DNA of 64,000 nucleotides, taken from positions 164,795-228,794 of the forward strand of contig JACMLY010000105.1 in assembly GCA_014379345.1 (NCBI GenBank), in the 5' to 3' direction. A model generated the notes under the pieces. It was not told the origin of the DNA. It saw only the letters and a program-made list of their open reading frames with translations, and did no database searches. A program made the position numbers and the translations under genes. Within the stretch, counting starts at the first letter, position 1; each line of letters starts with the position of its first letter. Shown in pieces: positions 35,130-43,013 of this stretch. Origin of the DNA: Chitinophagaceae bacterium. Its GTDB lineage: Bacteria > Bacteroidota > Bacteroidia > Chitinophagales > Chitinophagaceae.

Positions 35130-35227
35130 TTATATGCCGTTCCAATCGGGAGATCGACCACGGGCAATATTTCAAAGTTCATAAATCATACGCAGAATTA
35201 AAGTAATTTCCGGCTTAATAAAAAGCA

Positions 35228-35857
35228 ATGAAGCAGGTTCTGATCATAATTGTATCGCTCATATCCTTTAGTGGATCCGCGCAAAAGAAGACAATTTCGC
35301 AAATCAAACAGGAAATAGAAAAATCCACCAACTCTCCACTGTATGTAAAGGATATTCTGAAAAAGAAATTCAAAATAGACACGGTTGCAATCATGCGCAC
35401 CAGCTCGTTCAATGGGATTTATGACAGTCTTGGTTATCATGGAAAAGTTGGAAAGGTGTACGGGCCGTACGCAAAAGGTAAGGTACTCATGCAGGTATTG
35501 GCAAAAGCTCCGGGTCCGTTCAATCGCGTGGGCCAGATATTTTTAGATACAACAATATTCAGCAAACGGTTTGCAGATTCACTCGCCACCAATATCATTC
35601 ATAAAGTACAAAGCGGTCAAACCAGTTTTGAAGAGATGGCGCAGATCTATTCGATGGGAGGTGAGGGCATCACAAAGGGAGACCTGGGATGGATCGCAGT
35701 AGGTGCATTGTTGGCGCCTCTGGAAAAAGAACTCGCCAAAAGAAAAAAAGGAGAGATTTTTAAAGTTTGGACGGCAAACGGGTTACATATCGTCCGTAAA
35801 ACCGAAAACACGAAACAGGATCATGGGTTTGCGTTGATCATGAGAGTATTTTTGTAA
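35228..35857 (+). CDS. Secreted parvulin-type (PpiC/SurA-like) peptidyl-prolyl isomerase
   Basis: A 209-residue exported protein. The signal peptide ends near SGSAQ. The C-terminal half is a rotamase domain (about residues 95-195): GQIFLDTT, the SFEEMAQIYSMGGEGITKGDLGWIAVGAL core, and KKGEIFKVWTANGLHIVRKTE. The N-terminal part is a short helical segment. It probably helps fold outer-membrane or periplasmic proteins. It follows the efflux operon by 98 bases and may be separate. Downstream lies a perfect 35-bp inverted repeat. Confidence 0.88.
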   Translation: MKQVLIIIVSLISFSGSAQKKTISQIKQEIEKSTNSPLYVKDILKKKFKIDTVAIMRTSSFNGIYDSLGYHGKVGKVYGPYAKGKVLMQVLAKAPGPFNRVGQIFLDTTIFSKRFADSLATNIIHKVQSGQTSFEEMAQIYSMGGEGITKGDLGWIAVGALLAPLEKELAKRKKGEIFKVWTANGLHIVRKTENTKQDHGFALIMRVFL

Positions 35858-35888
35858 GGGGATGTAGGATGTAGAATGTATACGAGAG

Positions 35889-35973
35889 TCTATGTTCCTT
35901 CTATGTTTCTATGATCCTATGTGGTAAATTTTTTTCATCACATAGGATCATAGAAACATAGAAGGAACATAGA
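35889..35973. terminator. Perfect 35-bp inverted repeat between convergent genes
   Basis: The arms at 35889-35923 and 35939-35973 are exact reverse complements over 35 bases (words CTATG, TTCCTTCTATG, ATGATCCTATGTG) with a 15-base T-rich loop. It lies between the parvulin gene and aroQ and is probably a bidirectional terminator. Confidence 0.9.
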
Positions 35974-36013
35974 GAAATTATTTTCTGTTACAGTTCATTT
36001 TACAGGCCCTCAT

Positions 36014-36433
36014 TCACAGAAAATACTGAACGGCCAGGTCATAGCCTTTTAATCCCAATCCAAAAATACTTCCAACAGATTTTCCTGATACATGAGAAAG
36101 CTTTCTGAAATCTTCTCTGGCATGCACATTAGAGATATGCACCTCAACAACCGGTGTTTTAATTGCCGCAATAGCGTCTCCTATCGCAATGGATGTATGG
36201 GTGTACCCCCCCGGATTTATTATGATACCGTTATGCTCGTATCCGACCCGTTGCAATTCATTGATCAATTCACCTTCAACATTGCTTTGAAAATAATGAA
36301 ATGATACCTGCGGGTATTTGGCTTTTAGTTCGTCGAGATATTTTTCGAAAGACATATTCCCATAAATGTCTGTTTCTCTTTTTCCAAGCAGATTTAAATT
36401 CGGACCATTAATGATTGTGATGTTCATATTCAA
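36014..36433 (-). CDS. aroQ: Type II 3-dehydroquinate dehydratase
   Basis: AroQ dehydrates 3-dehydroquinate to 3-dehydroshikimate in the shikimate pathway. The small 139-residue type II enzyme is recognised by ITIINGPNLNLLGKRE (with the catalytic Arg/Tyr region NxxLLGxRxxxxYG), QSNVEGELINELQ, INPGGYTHTSIAIGDAI and VEVHISNVHAREDFRKLS (His and Arg). The second ATG (MNITIINGP) is equally possible. It is 75 bases downstream of carA on the same strand. Confidence 0.96.
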   Translation of the reverse strand: MNMNITIINGPNLNLLGKRETDIYGNMSFEKYLDELKAKYPQVSFHYFQSNVEGELINELQRVGYEHNGIIINPGGYTHTSIAIGDAIAAIKTPVVEVHISNVHAREDFRKLSHVSGKSVGSIFGLGLKGYDLAVQYFL

Positions 36434-36508
36434 TATTATTAACAGGAAATCCCATACCTGTTACCAGAATAAAGATACTTCAGCATGCCACAGGTATGGC
36501 ATAGCTGC

Positions 36509-37609
36509 TCATAAATGTTCTTGAATAAGCTTTATAAAATCATCAAACAAATACCTGCTGTCATGAGGACCTGGTGTACTTTCCGGATGGTATTGCACAG
36601 AAAAAGCCGGTCGATCTTTTAGCCGGATCCCTTCTATTGATTCATCATTCAGGTTGACATGCGTTACTTCAACATGGGAAGACTTTCTTACTGCTTCAGG
36701 ATCCACTCCGAACCCATGGTTTTGTGTAGTGATCTCACATTGGCCGGTGATAATATTTTTTACAGGATGATTCAGACCGCGATGTCCATGATGCATCTTA
36801 AACGTTGGGATCCCATTTGCCAGGGCCAATAACTGGTGACCCAGGCAAATACCAAATGTTGGTTTGTTTTCATTTAATACTTCCTTCAAGGTGTTGACAG
36901 CATAATCCATTGCCGCCGGATCACCAGGACCATTCGAAATGAAATATCCATTTGGGTTGAACTGTTTCATCTCATCAAGGGTAGTTTTAGCAGGAAACAC
37001 TTTAACAAATGCTCCTCTGTCTACCATACACTGCACAATATTTTTCTTTGTACCGTAATCGAGAACGGCAATACGTATGGAAGCTTTTTCGTCACCTGCG
37101 GTATATGGTTTTTCTGTACTTACTACGCTGGCCAATTCCAGGCCCGACATATCCGGGACTTTTGCTAATTGCTTTTTTAATTCTTCCACATCTAATATCT
37201 CAGAAGATATGATACAATTCATAGCCCCCTTCTGGCGTACATGTGTCACCAAAGCTCTTGTATCAACGCCCTCAATGCAAACAATCTTATTCGCTTGTAA
37301 GTATACTTCTAGTGATCCATCTGCCATTTTGCGGGAATATCGTTCTTCCAGATTTCTGGCGACCAGGCCCCGTATCTTAACAGTATCTGATTCAACTTCC
37401 GAATTCTTTACGCCATAATTACCAATATGCACATTATTCATGATAACGATCTGCCCGTAATAACTCGGATCGGTAAATACTTCCTGATAGCCGGTCATAC
37501 CGGTATTAAAGCAAATCTCACCAGAGGTGGTCCCTATAGTTCCAAATGCTTTGCCATGATGTACAGTGCCATCAGCAAGCACCAGAATAGCTGCGCGATT
37601 TGTTGACAT
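36509..37609 (-). CDS. carA: Carbamoyl-phosphate synthase small subunit
   Basis: CarA is the glutaminase that feeds ammonia to CarB for pyrimidine and arginine synthesis. The N-terminal half has LADGTVHHGKAFG and FNTGMTGYQEVFTDPSYYGQIV, and the glutamine amidotransferase half has YFISNGPGDPAAMDYA, the nucleophile in GICLGHQLLALANG and VQYHPESTPGPHDS. The ATG at 37609 gives 366 residues, and the TTG three codons upstream is less likely. CarB is not in the window. The gene lies just downstream of the alpha ribosomal operon but is separated from it by a terminator and the TCGACT repeat array. Confidence 0.97.
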   Translation of the reverse strand: MSTNRAAILVLADGTVHHGKAFGTIGTTSGEICFNTGMTGYQEVFTDPSYYGQIVIMNNVHIGNYGVKNSEVESDTVKIRGLVARNLEERYSRKMADGSLEVYLQANKIVCIEGVDTRALVTHVRQKGAMNCIISSEILDVEELKKQLAKVPDMSGLELASVVSTEKPYTAGDEKASIRIAVLDYGTKKNIVQCMVDRGAFVKVFPAKTTLDEMKQFNPNGYFISNGPGDPAAMDYAVNTLKEVLNENKPTFGICLGHQLLALANGIPTFKMHHGHRGLNHPVKNIITGQCEITTQNHGFGVDPEAVRKSSHVEVTHVNLNDESIEGIRLKDRPAFSVQYHPESTPGPHDSRYLFDDFIKLIQEHL

Positions 37610-37682
37610 ATTTTTCAAATTCGATGCAAAGAAAATAAAATGTATGCTTATTGTGTATTATAAGTTTTAACTATTTGCCCAC

Positions 37683-37774
37683 ATGGTTCGATTGCGCTCA
37701 TGGTTCGACTGCGCTCACCACCAACGGCACTTAGGGTTCGACCGCGCTCATGGTTCGACTGCGCTCACCATGGA
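37683..37774. repeat. Array of four TCGACTGCGCTC hairpin modules
   Basis: Four copies of the TGGTTCGACTGCGCTCACCA type module lie between carA and the rplQ terminator. Copies two (37701) and four (37751) are identical over 20 bases, and the whole pair repeats with about 50-bp spacing. Copy four is flanked as CATGGT-loop-ACCATG, a 6-bp stem on a 12-base loop. Relatives lie at 42956-43013. Confidence 0.75.
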
Positions 37775-37780
37775 CACAAA

Positions 37781-37806
37781 AAAGCAAGACTTTTAAGTCT
37801 TGCTTT
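37781..37806 (-). terminator. Intrinsic terminator of the alpha ribosomal operon
   Basis: AAAGCAAGACTT and AAGTCTTGCTTT form a perfect 12-bp stem with a 2-base loop. On the minus strand it is followed by a run of T, 26 bases after the rplQ stop. Confidence 0.9.
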
Positions 37807-37831
37807 ATATAAAAAAAGAAATTAAGATCAT

Positions 37832-38353
37832 TTATTCTGCGGGCTTTTCCTCTGTTGCTGAATCGGCTGTTTCGGCCTTGGTTTCAACTGCTGGCCCTTC
37901 TTTCTTCGGAGCCGCCTTTTTAGTTGCAGTAGTTCGGCCACGACGCGTTTTCTTTGCAGGTTCTTTGGCCTCTCCTTTCCCTTTGCCATAGATATCGTTG
38001 AAATCAACCAGTTCGATCAATGCAGTTTCAGCATTGTCGCCCTGGCGGGCTCCCAGTTTAATAACCCGGGTATACCCTCCGGGCCGTCCACCGATTTTTT
38101 CAGCGATCGTACTGAACAATTCATTAATCGCTTCCTTGTCTTGCAGATAGCTGAAAACAACACGGCGCTGGTGCGTAGTGTTTTCTTTCCCCTTTGTGAT
38201 AAGCGGCTCCACATAAACTCGCAGGGCTTTCGCTTTTGCAAGTGTAGTAACGATACGTTTGTGCGCAATTAATTCGCAGGCCAGATTACTTAAAAGCGCT
38301 TTTCTGTGCGAGTTTGTTCTGCCCAGGTTCTTGATCTTGTCTCCGTGACGCAT
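37832..38353 (-). CDS. rplQ: 50S ribosomal protein L17
   Basis: L17 is a large-subunit protein near the exit tunnel. The conserved body is [43 protein letters not shown] and the [25 protein letters not shown] end. It has 173 residues instead of about 120: a low-complexity Ala/Lys/Glu tail of about 50 residues follows residue 120, a usual extension in Bacteroidota L17. It is the last gene of the alpha operon and is followed by a strong terminator. Confidence 0.97.
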   Translation of the reverse strand: MRHGDKIKNLGRTNSHRKALLSNLACELIAHKRIVTTLAKAKALRVYVEPLITKGKENTTHQRRVVFSYLQDKEAINELFSTIAEKIGGRPGGYTRVIKLGARQGDNAETALIELVDFNDIYGKGKGEAKEPAKKTRRGRTTATKKAAPKKEGPAVETKAETADSATEEKPAE

Positions 38354-38660
38354 GACTTTTTAATTTGAAAATCCGAAATTCGAAAATTTGAAAATGTGAT
38401 CCGGGTTAATGGGTTTATTCAAATCTTCTACATTCAAATTTGATGATTAATAATTCGGTTGTACCGTGTCAGGAATTACAACCTAATCCCCCTACCCCCT
38501 TTAGAAAAGGGGGAAATTGGAGATAAATCTTATTACAATTAATTAAAGAACTATTTATTTTCCTCTTTAAGGAACTATTTATTTTCCCCTTTGAAGAACT
38601 ATTTATTTTCCCCTTTGAAGAACTATTTATTTTCCCCCTTTTTTAAAGGGGGTAGGGGGA
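38354..38660. repeat. rplQ-rpoA spacer: GGGGGTAGGGGGATTA elements and a 4 x 24-bp tandem repeat
   Basis: The gene-free spacer inside the operon holds TAATCCCCCTACCCCCTTTA (38484-38503) and its exact inverse at 38644-38663, which covers the rpoA stop codon. Between them are four 24-bp units of the GAACTATTTATTTTCCCCTT type starting at 38548, 38572, 38596 and 38620. On the minus-strand transcript the two 20-bp arms could fold into one large hairpin between rpoA and rplQ. Confidence 0.8.
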
Positions 38661-39662
38661 TTAAAACTCGTCTTTATCCACTCCGAGTTTGCTCAGATCC
38701 ATTCCAAAATGCAGACCTCTCTCAGCAAGCACCTGTTCAATTTCAGCCAAAGACTTCTGACCGAAGTTGCGGAATTTCATCAGGTCTTCCTGTTCGTATT
38801 GTACCAATTCGCTCAACGAGTTGATCTTGGCAGCTTTCAAACAATTGAAAGCACGTACAGAAAGATCCAGGTCTTCCAGCGGTGTTTTTAGCACCTTACG
38901 CAATTGCAGCATTTGTTCATCTACAACATCCTCTTTCTTATCCTCTTTATTATCAAATGTGATATTCTCGTCGGTAATGATCATCAGGTGTTGGATCAAT
39001 ATCCGGCTTGCTTGCTTCACAGCTTCTTCGGGATGGATCGTTCCATCGGTGGATACGTCCATGATCAGTTTTTCATAGTCGGTGCGCTGTTCCACACGAG
39101 TGTTCTCGATGGCGTATTTCACATTCTTGATTGGTGTGAAAATAGAATCGGTAGGAATATATCCGAACGGAGCATCTTTTACCTTATTATCTTCAGCTGG
39201 AACATAACCACGCCCTTTGGCTACAGTAAGCTCAATATCGAGTTTTGCGGAATTGTCCAGTATACAGATAAGCAAGTCGGGATTCATTACATCAAAATTC
39301 TGGGTCGCCTCACCGATCATCCCTGCGGTAAATTCCTGCTTATTCTTTATGCTTAAAGTGATTTTTTCCTGACCAATTTCATGATCAACACTTTTCTTGA
39401 ACCTAACCTGTTTCAGGTTCAGGATTATTTCCAATACATCTTCAGTGACACCTTTCATGGTTGCGAACTCGTGGTCTACACCCTCAATCCGCATACCAAT
39501 GATAGCATATCCTTCCAGCGAACTAAGTAACACTCTGCGCAAAGCGTTACCAATGGTTACGCCGAAACCTGGCTCCAATGGACGAAACTCAAATTGAGCT
39601 TCGAAATCTGTTGCCTTTTGTAAAATGATTTTGTCTGGTTTCTGGAAATTTAAAATGGCCAT
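38661..39662 (-). CDS. rpoA: DNA-directed RNA polymerase alpha subunit
   Basis: The alpha subunit nucleates RNA polymerase assembly and contacts promoters and activators. The N-terminal domain has FEFRPLEPGFGVTIGNALRRVLLSSLEGYAI and the C-terminal domain is VRAFNCLKAAKINSLSELVQYEQEDLMKFRNFGQKSLAEIEQVL. The 333 residues are intact. It is the sixth gene of the infA-rpmJ-rpsM-rpsK-rpsD-rpoA-rplQ operon. The stop codon lies inside the TAAAGGGGGTAGGGGGATTA repeat. Confidence 0.99.
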   Translation of the reverse strand: MAILNFQKPDKIILQKATDFEAQFEFRPLEPGFGVTIGNALRRVLLSSLEGYAIIGMRIEGVDHEFATMKGVTEDVLEIILNLKQVRFKKSVDHEIGQEKITLSIKNKQEFTAGMIGEATQNFDVMNPDLLICILDNSAKLDIELTVAKGRGYVPAEDNKVKDAPFGYIPTDSIFTPIKNVKYAIENTRVEQRTDYEKLIMDVSTDGTIHPEEAVKQASRILIQHLMIITDENITFDNKEDKKEDVVDEQMLQLRKVLKTPLEDLDLSVRAFNCLKAAKINSLSELVQYEQEDLMKFRNFGQKSLAEIEQVLAERGLHFGMDLSKLGVDKDEF

Positions 39663-39835
39663 ATTTTAAAATTTCGATTTTTTGTGTCCTTTGATATACT
39701 ACCGAAGGACGGTTTATTTATAGTACTGTAATGCCGTCTTTGTGAGTAGCGAGTTGTCAGTTGTGAGTAACCTATAAACATCACTACCACTATATTTTAT
39801 CTACATTGCGAATTCTATTTTCCACTCACCACTCA

Positions 39836-40441
39836 CTACTTAGAATACAATTCCACAATAAGCTGCTCCTTGATGTTTTCAGGAACATTCTCTCTTTCAG
39901 GATAAGCCACAAAGGTTCCTTTCACTTCAGATTCATTCCAGTCTAACCAACCAAACTTTGCATTCTTTCCGCGGATTGCACCAGTCAGCGATTCATTCGT
40001 TTTATCCTTTTCCTTCAGACTGATCGTATCACCTGGTTTCAATTGATACGAAGGAACGTTCACCACATCACCATTCACCGTAATGTGTTTATGAGAAACC
40101 AACTGCCTTGCAGCAGGGCGGGATGGAGCAATACCTAAACGGTAAACGGCATTGTCTAAACGACTTTCAAGTAATTTGATAAGGTTTTCACCGGTAACAC
40201 CTTTTAGCCTGGAAGCTTCTTCAAAAGTTTTGCGAAACTGACGCTCCAGCAAACCATATGTATATTTTGCTTTTTGCTTTTCCCTGAGCTGAAGAGCGTA
40301 TTCACCTGGTTGCTTGCGTTTTTTTGTGGGACCATGCTGACCCGGAGGGTTACTGGTTTTTGTGAGATATTTGCCATTCCCTAAAATGGGCTCACCATAT
40401 ATCCGGCAAATACGTGTCTTTGGGCCTGTGTAACGTGCCAT
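39836..40441 (-). CDS. rpsD: 30S ribosomal protein S4
   Basis: S4 starts assembly of the 30S body and in many bacteria represses its own operon. The sequence MARYTGPKTRICRIYGEPIL, the RLDNAVYRLGIAPSRPAARQLVSHKHITVNG S4 domain and the C-terminal KFGWLDWNESEVKGTFVAYPERENVPENIKE are typical. With 201 residues it is complete. The N-terminus lacks the four zinc cysteines seen in some phyla. Word-type inverted repeats lie in the spacer before it. Confidence 0.98.
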   Translation of the reverse strand: MARYTGPKTRICRIYGEPILGNGKYLTKTSNPPGQHGPTKKRKQPGEYALQLREKQKAKYTYGLLERQFRKTFEEASRLKGVTGENLIKLLESRLDNAVYRLGIAPSRPAARQLVSHKHITVNGDVVNVPSYQLKPGDTISLKEKDKTNESLTGAIRGKNAKFGWLDWNESEVKGTFVAYPERENVPENIKEQLIVELYSK

Positions 40442-40468
40442 AATTGAAATGCTTGATTTTTTAGTTAC

Positions 40469-40568
40469 GATGTACGATCATTAAAAATCTAAAATCGATC
40501 GTACATCCAGTTTATAAATAAGTTAGAAATTAGAAGTACGAAGTTTGAAGTAATAATTTCGTACTTCT
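40469..40568. repeat. Two TACGAAG/GTACGATC inverted repeats between rpsK and rpsD
   Basis: GATGTACGATC (40469-40479) pairs with GATCGTACATC (40497-40507), and AGAAGTACGAA (40532-40542) pairs with TTCGTACTTCT (40558-40568). Both are perfect 11-bp arms. The words recur in spacers at 49.0, 51.5, 58.3 and 59.6 kb. Confidence 0.65.
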
Positions 40569-40593
40569 AACTTCGTATTTCGTGCTTCTTTTG

Positions 40594-41007
40594 CTAAACT
40601 CTTCTTTTCTTCGGAGGTCTGCAACCATTGTGTGGCAATGGGGTCATGTCCTTGATCATCACCACTTCGATCCCCGAATTGGACAGAGCGCGAATAGAAC
40701 CTTCGCGGCCTGCACCAGGACCTTTTACATATACATCAACTTTCTTCACTCCTGCATCCAGGGCTGTTTTTGCAGCATCGGAGGCAGCCATTTGTGCAGC
40801 ATAGGGGGTATTCTTTTTGGAACCCTTGAAACCCATTTTGCCCGCGCTACTCCAGGAAATAACCTGGCCTGTTTTGTTGGTAATGCTAATAATTAAATTG
40901 TTGAAGCTGGCATTGATATGAGCGTCTCCGTAAGACTCAACCTTTACTACTCTTTTTTTCGCAGCCGCCTTTGCGCTCGGCTGTCCTTTAGCTTGTGCTT
41001 TAGCCAT
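40594..41007 (-). CDS. rpsK: 30S ribosomal protein S11
   Basis: S11 lies on the platform of the 30S subunit near the E site. The conserved core is [49 protein letters not shown] and the C-terminus is [20 protein letters not shown]. At 137 residues it is complete with a short basic N-terminal extension. It lies between rpsM and rpsD in the alpha operon. Confidence 0.98.
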   Translation of the reverse strand: MAKAQAKGQPSAKAAAKKRVVKVESYGDAHINASFNNLIISITNKTGQVISWSSAGKMGFKGSKKNTPYAAQMAASDAAKTALDAGVKKVDVYVKGPGAGREGSIRALSNSGIEVVMIKDMTPLPHNGCRPPKKRRV

Positions 41008-41075
41008 AATTTTTAATGAATTGGAGGTAATCGATAATATTTACTCCCGTACATACGGGACTGAACCAACCCTCC

Positions 41076-41091
41076 TTCCTGTAAACAGGAA
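41076..41091. repeat. Small hairpin between rpsM and rpsK
   Basis: TTCCTGT-AA-ACAGGAA is a perfect 7-bp stem. A second, CCCGTA-CA-TACGGG, lies just upstream at about 41046. They sit in the 107-base spacer between rpsM and rpsK and could affect expression inside the operon. Confidence 0.4.
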
Positions 41092-41114
41092 ATCCGGTGT
41101 TGAATCATATAATT

Positions 41115-41495
41115 TTATTTCTTAGCTACTTTTTTCTTACCGGCAACTGTTTTACGTTTTCCTTTACGTGTACGGCTGTTGGTACGAGTACGCTGACCAC
41201 GAACCGGCAAACCTTTTCGATGACGTAAACCACGATAACAGGCAATATCCAGCAGGCGCTTAATACTCATTTGCACCTCGGAACGCAATGCACCTTCTAC
41301 CTTAAACTCATTGGTAATGATATTACGGATAGTAGTCAGCTCTTCATCATTCCATTGATGCACTTTTTTACTCACATCTATTCCTGCTTTTCCCAAAATA
41401 TATTTTGCAGTAGATTGACCAATACCGAATATATAGGTAAGGCCTATTTCTCCTCTTTTATTTTTTGGTAAGTCTACTCCCGCAATACGCGCCAT
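41115..41495 (-). CDS. rpsM: 30S ribosomal protein S13
   Basis: S13 sits at the head of the 30S subunit and contacts the P-site tRNA and L5. The typical sequence is [26 protein letters not shown], the helix-two-turn-helix [41 protein letters not shown] and a Lys-rich tail. The 126 residues are normal. It follows rpmJ by 35 bases. Confidence 0.98.
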   Translation of the reverse strand: MARIAGVDLPKNKRGEIGLTYIFGIGQSTAKYILGKAGIDVSKKVHQWNDEELTTIRNIITNEFKVEGALRSEVQMSIKRLLDIACYRGLRHRKGLPVRGQRTRTNSRTRKGKRKTVAGKKKVAKK

Positions 41496-41530
41496 ATAAC
41501 TATTTTAAATGTTAGATTGAATATTTGATA

Positions 41531-41647
41531 TTACCCTTGTCGTTGTTTAAAACGGGGGTTTTTCTTGTTGATCACATATAATACACCTTTCCGGCGTACA
41601 ATTTTGCAATCAGCACTGCGCTTTTTAATGGATGCTCTTACTTTCAT
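41531..41647 (-). CDS. rpmJ: 50S ribosomal protein L36
   Basis: A 38-residue gene between infA and rps[21 protein letters not shown] then [18 protein letters not shown]. The start MKVRASIK, the Cys at residue 14 and the end NPRFKQRQG are the pattern of L36 of the type that lacks the full zinc-binding set (a single Cys here instead of C-C-C-H). The position in the operon is canonical. It is short and easily missed by ORF length cut-offs. Confidence 0.96.
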   Translation of the reverse strand: MKVRASIKKRSADCKIVRRKGVLYVINKKNPRFKQRQG

Positions 41648-41683
41648 AACATTGTTTTTATCAAAGCCTGGTTTGTCTGTTCT

Positions 41684-41902
41684 TTACTTATACCTGAAAA
41701 TGATTCTTCCTCTCGATAAATCGTACGGACTCATTTCTACACCTACTTTGTCGCCGGGTAATATCCTTATATAATTCATTCTCATCTTTCCAGAGATAGT
41801 AGCCAGTATTTCATGCCCGTTTTCCAATTTGACCTTAAACATGGCGTTCGACAATGCTTCTAAAATAGTTCCATCCTGCTTAATGAGAGGTTGTTTACCC
41901 AT
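41684..41902 (-). CDS. infA: Translation initiation factor IF-1
   Basis: IF-1 is an OB-fold protein that binds the A site during initiation. The sequence [67 protein letters not shown] is diagnostic, at 72 residues. It is the first gene of the alpha operon. A TAnnTTTG element is 16 bases upstream of the ATG. Confidence 0.98.
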   Translation of the reverse strand: MGKQPLIKQDGTILEALSNAMFKVKLENGHEILATISGKMRMNYIRILPGDKVGVEMSPYDLSRGRIIFRYK

Positions 41903-41918
41903 ACAATTTTTCGGAGCG

Positions 41919-41926
41919 CAAAGATA
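41919..41926 (-). promoter_or_regulatory. -7 element upstream of infA
   Basis: The minus strand reads TATCTTTG (TAnnTTTG) 16 bases before the infA ATG; the -33 region is T-rich (TTTTTC). It may drive the alpha operon from infA on. Confidence 0.55.
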
Positions 41927-41961
41927 GGAGAATCAGGATGAAATAAGAAAAAAATGAAATC

Positions 41962-41983
41962 TTTTCCCCGTTTTTTGGGAAAA
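41962..41983 (-). terminator. Weak hairpin after the 42014-42412 gene
   Basis: TTTTCCC (41962-41968) and GGGAAAA (41977-41983) are perfect 7-bp arms, followed on the minus strand by GATTTCATTTTTTT. This may end the transcript of the hypothetical gene upstream of infA. Confidence 0.45.
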
Positions 41984-42013
41984 AAGTACTATTTCGGGCA
42001 GGGTTTGCGGTAT

Positions 42014-42412
42014 TTAAGCGGGATTGAGCTCTACTTTTGTCATTTGATAATAGTGATTTTGCAGCTCATGAACGAATAAAGGAGAACTAATATGTCTCCG
42101 GTCTTCCCTCCACCAAATCTCAAAATTGGTAAAATCTCCATCTTGCGGTATTAACAATCTGAATGAATCTTTCATATATTTTATGGAACCGTCGTTGTTT
42201 ACATGCTTTACAAAGCCAAGTGTAAGAAGCTGGGGCTCAGTCAGAGGGATAGCATACAAATGTTCAGCAGTAAACCAAAACTCCTGCACGGCAGTTTCAA
42301 TGCATACTTCCTTTTCTTCACGATTCAGCGCTTTCACTACACCTTCCACGCGCTCACCCTCAAATTCAGCAAGTACTAAATCCCCTGGTTTTAATTCCTG
42401 AAACTTGATCAT
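42014..42412 (-). CDS. Hypothetical protein, Bacteroidota-restricted type
   Basis: A 132-residue soluble protein with no signal. The N-terminus (FQELKPGDLVLAEFEGERVEGVVKALNREEKEVCI) resembles a small beta barrel. The C-terminus ends SSPLFVHELQNHYYQMTKVEL, a tail common to small Bacteroidota proteins (including phage-related ones) of unknown role. It lies upstream of infA on the same strand with 111 bases and a weak hairpin between. No function is assigned. Confidence 0.8.
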   Translation of the reverse strand: MIKFQELKPGDLVLAEFEGERVEGVVKALNREEKEVCIETAVQEFWFTAEHLYAIPLTEPQLLTLGFVKHVNNDGSIKYMKDSFRLLIPQDGDFTNFEIWWREDRRHISSPLFVHELQNHYYQMTKVELNPA

Positions 42413-42446
42413 ATGTCAAATTGTTTTATCGTTGAATTTACAAAAC

Positions 42447-42533
42447 ACTGGTAAACTGACAAATAAGAATTTTCCTCCCCTCAAAAATGGTGAACGAAGT
42501 CGAACCAGTGATCACGAGCGACAGTTTACCGGT
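42447..42533. repeat. Inverted repeat upstream of the GIY-YIG gene
   Basis: ACTGGTAAACTG (42447-42458) pairs with CAGTTTACCGGT (42522-42533) at 11 of 12 positions, and a T-run follows. The loop contains a GTCGAACC word related to the TCGACT element. Confidence 0.45.
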
Positions 42534-42617
42534 TTTTTCTCAAATGCCGGTGTCAAAACAACAAACAAATAATCTGGTATGAATTTAATTTGCTGACAAG
42601 GAACTCAGGCTTATTTT

Positions 42618-42956
42618 ATGATCTATCCAAACATTCAGCAAGAACACTATTTCATCTACATACTGCAGTGCGCCGGCGGTGGATATTATATCGGACTAAC
42701 AAATGATTTGATGAAGCGTTTCGCGGAACATGAAGAAGGAAAATACCCAAACTGTTATACATTCCGACTCAGGCCGATTACACTAGTGTATTTTGAAACA
42801 ATTCCATTTTTAAAGGAAGCGATAGAACGGGAAACACATTTGAAAAAATGGTCACGGAAAAAGAAAGAGGCGTTGATTAAACAGGATTATCATAAACTAC
42901 AGCTTTTGGCTCAATGCCAGAATTTAAGCCATTCGAAATACAAAGACCTTCAATAA
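42618..42956 (+). CDS. Stand-alone GIY-YIG nuclease-fold protein
   Basis: A 112-residue protein with the GIY-YIG core: HYFIYILQCAGGGYYIGLTNDLMKRFAEHEEGK (Y-I-Y...YIG with the catalytic Arg after it) and FKEAIERETHLKKWSRKKKEALI. This is the YhbQ/UPF0213 type, about 90-110 residues, found in most bacteria and proposed to act in DNA repair. No homing or restriction partner is nearby. Convergent with hmgA. Confidence 0.9.
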   Translation: MIYPNIQQEHYFIYILQCAGGGYYIGLTNDLMKRFAEHEEGKYPNCYTFRLRPITLVYFETIPFLKEAIERETHLKKWSRKKKEALIKQDYHKLQLLAQCQNLSHSKYKDLQ

Positions 42957-43013
42957 AGGGTTCGACTCCGCTCACCCTTATTGAAAATCCATGGTTCGAC
43001 GCGCTCACCACGG
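42956..43013. repeat. Two TCGACTCCGCTC hairpin modules between convergent genes
   Basis: AAGGGT-TCGACTCCGCTC-ACCCTT lies at 42956-42979, and a second ATGGTTCGACGCGCTCACCA module at about 42991-43010 keeps the TGGT/ACCA stem. The loop is that of the array at 37.7 kb but the stem differs (AAGGGT versus CATGGT). Confidence 0.75.

Noticed and set aside
38548..38643. Four 24-bp direct repeats looked like a short CRISPR array.
   Set aside because: The units are contiguous with no spacers of unique sequence, and no cas gene is near. It is a plain tandem repeat.
38904..39356. A 150-codon frame on the + strand opposite rpoA.
   Set aside because: It is antisense to a clear rpoA gene, has no recognisable motif and is a codon shadow.
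42618..42956. The GIY-YIG gene as a homing endonuclease or part of a mobile element.
   Set aside because: Its length and lack of extra domains fit the common stand-alone UPF0213 type, and no inverted or direct target repeats flank it.
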